A DNA stretch of 63,092 nt, from positions 1 through 63,092 of the forward strand of contig JAISGQ010000003.1 of the NCBI GenBank assembly GCA_031262985.1, in the 5' to 3' direction. The stretch's first letter is position 1, and each line of letters opens with the position of its first letter. Both the position numbers and the translations under genes were made by a program. This DNA is from Oscillospiraceae bacterium (GTDB lineage: Bacteria; Bacillota; Clostridia; Oscillospirales; Acutalibacteraceae). A model generated the notes under the pieces. It made no database searches, had not been told where the DNA came from, and saw only the letters and a list, made by a program, of their open reading frames with translations. Below are positions 62,830 through 63,092 of this stretch, piece by piece.

Positions 62830-63092
62830 ATGGAAAAAGAATTAAAAACAAACGATGTTCATTTGAGCCCCGAAGGGCAATACGAAATTCGCAAAAGCAT
62901 CATCCGACTTGTCAAAAGCGGCAAGAGCAATAAGGAAATCGCGGAAATTCTCGACGTTAGCGAAAGGCACGTGCGAGCAACCAAAAAGGCGTATGCAGAG
63001 AACGGAATTGCGGGAATTAAGCCGAAAAAGCGAGGTCGCCGTGTGGGTGAATGTCGAACCCTTACACTTGATCAGGAGAAAGAAATTTCCAA
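62830..63092 (+). CDS. IS630-type transposase, N-terminal part
   Basis: The frame runs off the right edge after 87 codons. EGQYEIRKSIIRLVKSGKSN, KEIAEILDVSERHVRATKKA and GIAGIKPKKRGRRVG form the paired helix-turn-helix and arginine-rich linker typical of IS630/Tc1-type transposases before their DDE core. The catalytic part is not visible. No clear ribosome site precedes the ATG. IS630 members target TA, which links this gene to the TA-ended MITE family as a possible mobiliser. Confidence 0.75.
   Translation, partial: MEKELKTNDVHLSPEGQYEIRKSIIRLVKSGKSNKEIAEILDVSERHVRATKKAYAENGIAGIKPKKRGRRVGECRTLTLDQEKEIS

Overview
The window looks like the chromosome of a Gram-positive, probably spore-forming Clostridia member, possibly Oscillospirales-like. 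The reasons are AGGAGG-type ribosome binding sites with frequent GTG and TTG starts, the operon order rimP-nusA-ylxR-L7Ae-infB-rbfA-nrnA-truB-ribF, the alpha2-type glycyl-tRNA synthetase, lepA-hemW, fakA-recG, and a Spo0A-type DNA-binding domain. The lineage is inferred from gene content only.

Region 1 (1 to about 17.1 kb) is a decayed, mosaic prophage or genomic island. It ends exactly where the 3' end of the tmRNA gene (ssrA, minus strand) begins, and ssrA 3' ends are classic integration sites. Its left part has a tape measure gene running off the edge on the minus strand and a remnant of the tail chaperone. Its right part has connector, gp10-like, tail-terminator, tail-fibre-like and holin pieces on the plus strand, several of them fused by deletions. 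Between these lie two cargo blocks. The first is a very large TetR/STAND/LuxR fusion regulator followed by a lone Spo0A C-terminal domain. The second is a promoter-driven, tightly packed operon: Xre regulator, C5-cytosine methyltransferase, MORC-like GHKL ATPase, Mrr-nuclease/SF2 helicase, and two proteins I do not recognise. I read it as a MORC-type restriction-modification or anti-phage system, and it is the most exciting unit here. A collagen-like protein gene sits next to the phage connector genes.

Region 2 (17.2 to 29.5 kb) holds ssrA, a small P-loop protein, an ABC-F ATPase with a VanZ-family membrane protein, a QueG-like iron-sulfur protein, a lipoprotein, glyS with two followers, three paralogous BspA-type leucine-rich-repeat proteins that appear tail-anchored, and a small PH-domain-like protein.

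Region 3 (29.5 to 38.5 kb) is the translation and ribosome-maturation operon from rimP to ribF. A 580-base intergenic insertion of hairpin repeats plus a nested miniature transposon splits it between infB and rbfA.

Region 4 (38.5 to 46.8 kb) is sugar-phosphate and glycan metabolism: phosphohexomutase, mannose-6-phosphate isomerase, three glycosyltransferases, a GNAT enzyme, and an iron-sulfur aldo/keto reductase. It is followed by an IS481-like element (46.95 to 48.02 kb).

Region 5 (48.6 to 62.6 kb) is mostly housekeeping: a surface Ig-like protein, lepA, hemW, dCMP deaminase, a sodium:solute symporter, MTA/SAH nucleosidase, a YmdB-type phosphodiesterase, a peptide-binding lipoprotein, fakA and recG. 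The window ends inside an IS630-like transposase gene.

At least three intergenic repeat families run through the window: a modular array of up to six hairpins (full copies near 34.6 to 35.0 kb and 55.9 to 56.1 kb, fragments near 22.9 and 62.6 kb), a 157-bp MITE, and a 105-bp tandem palindromic unit.
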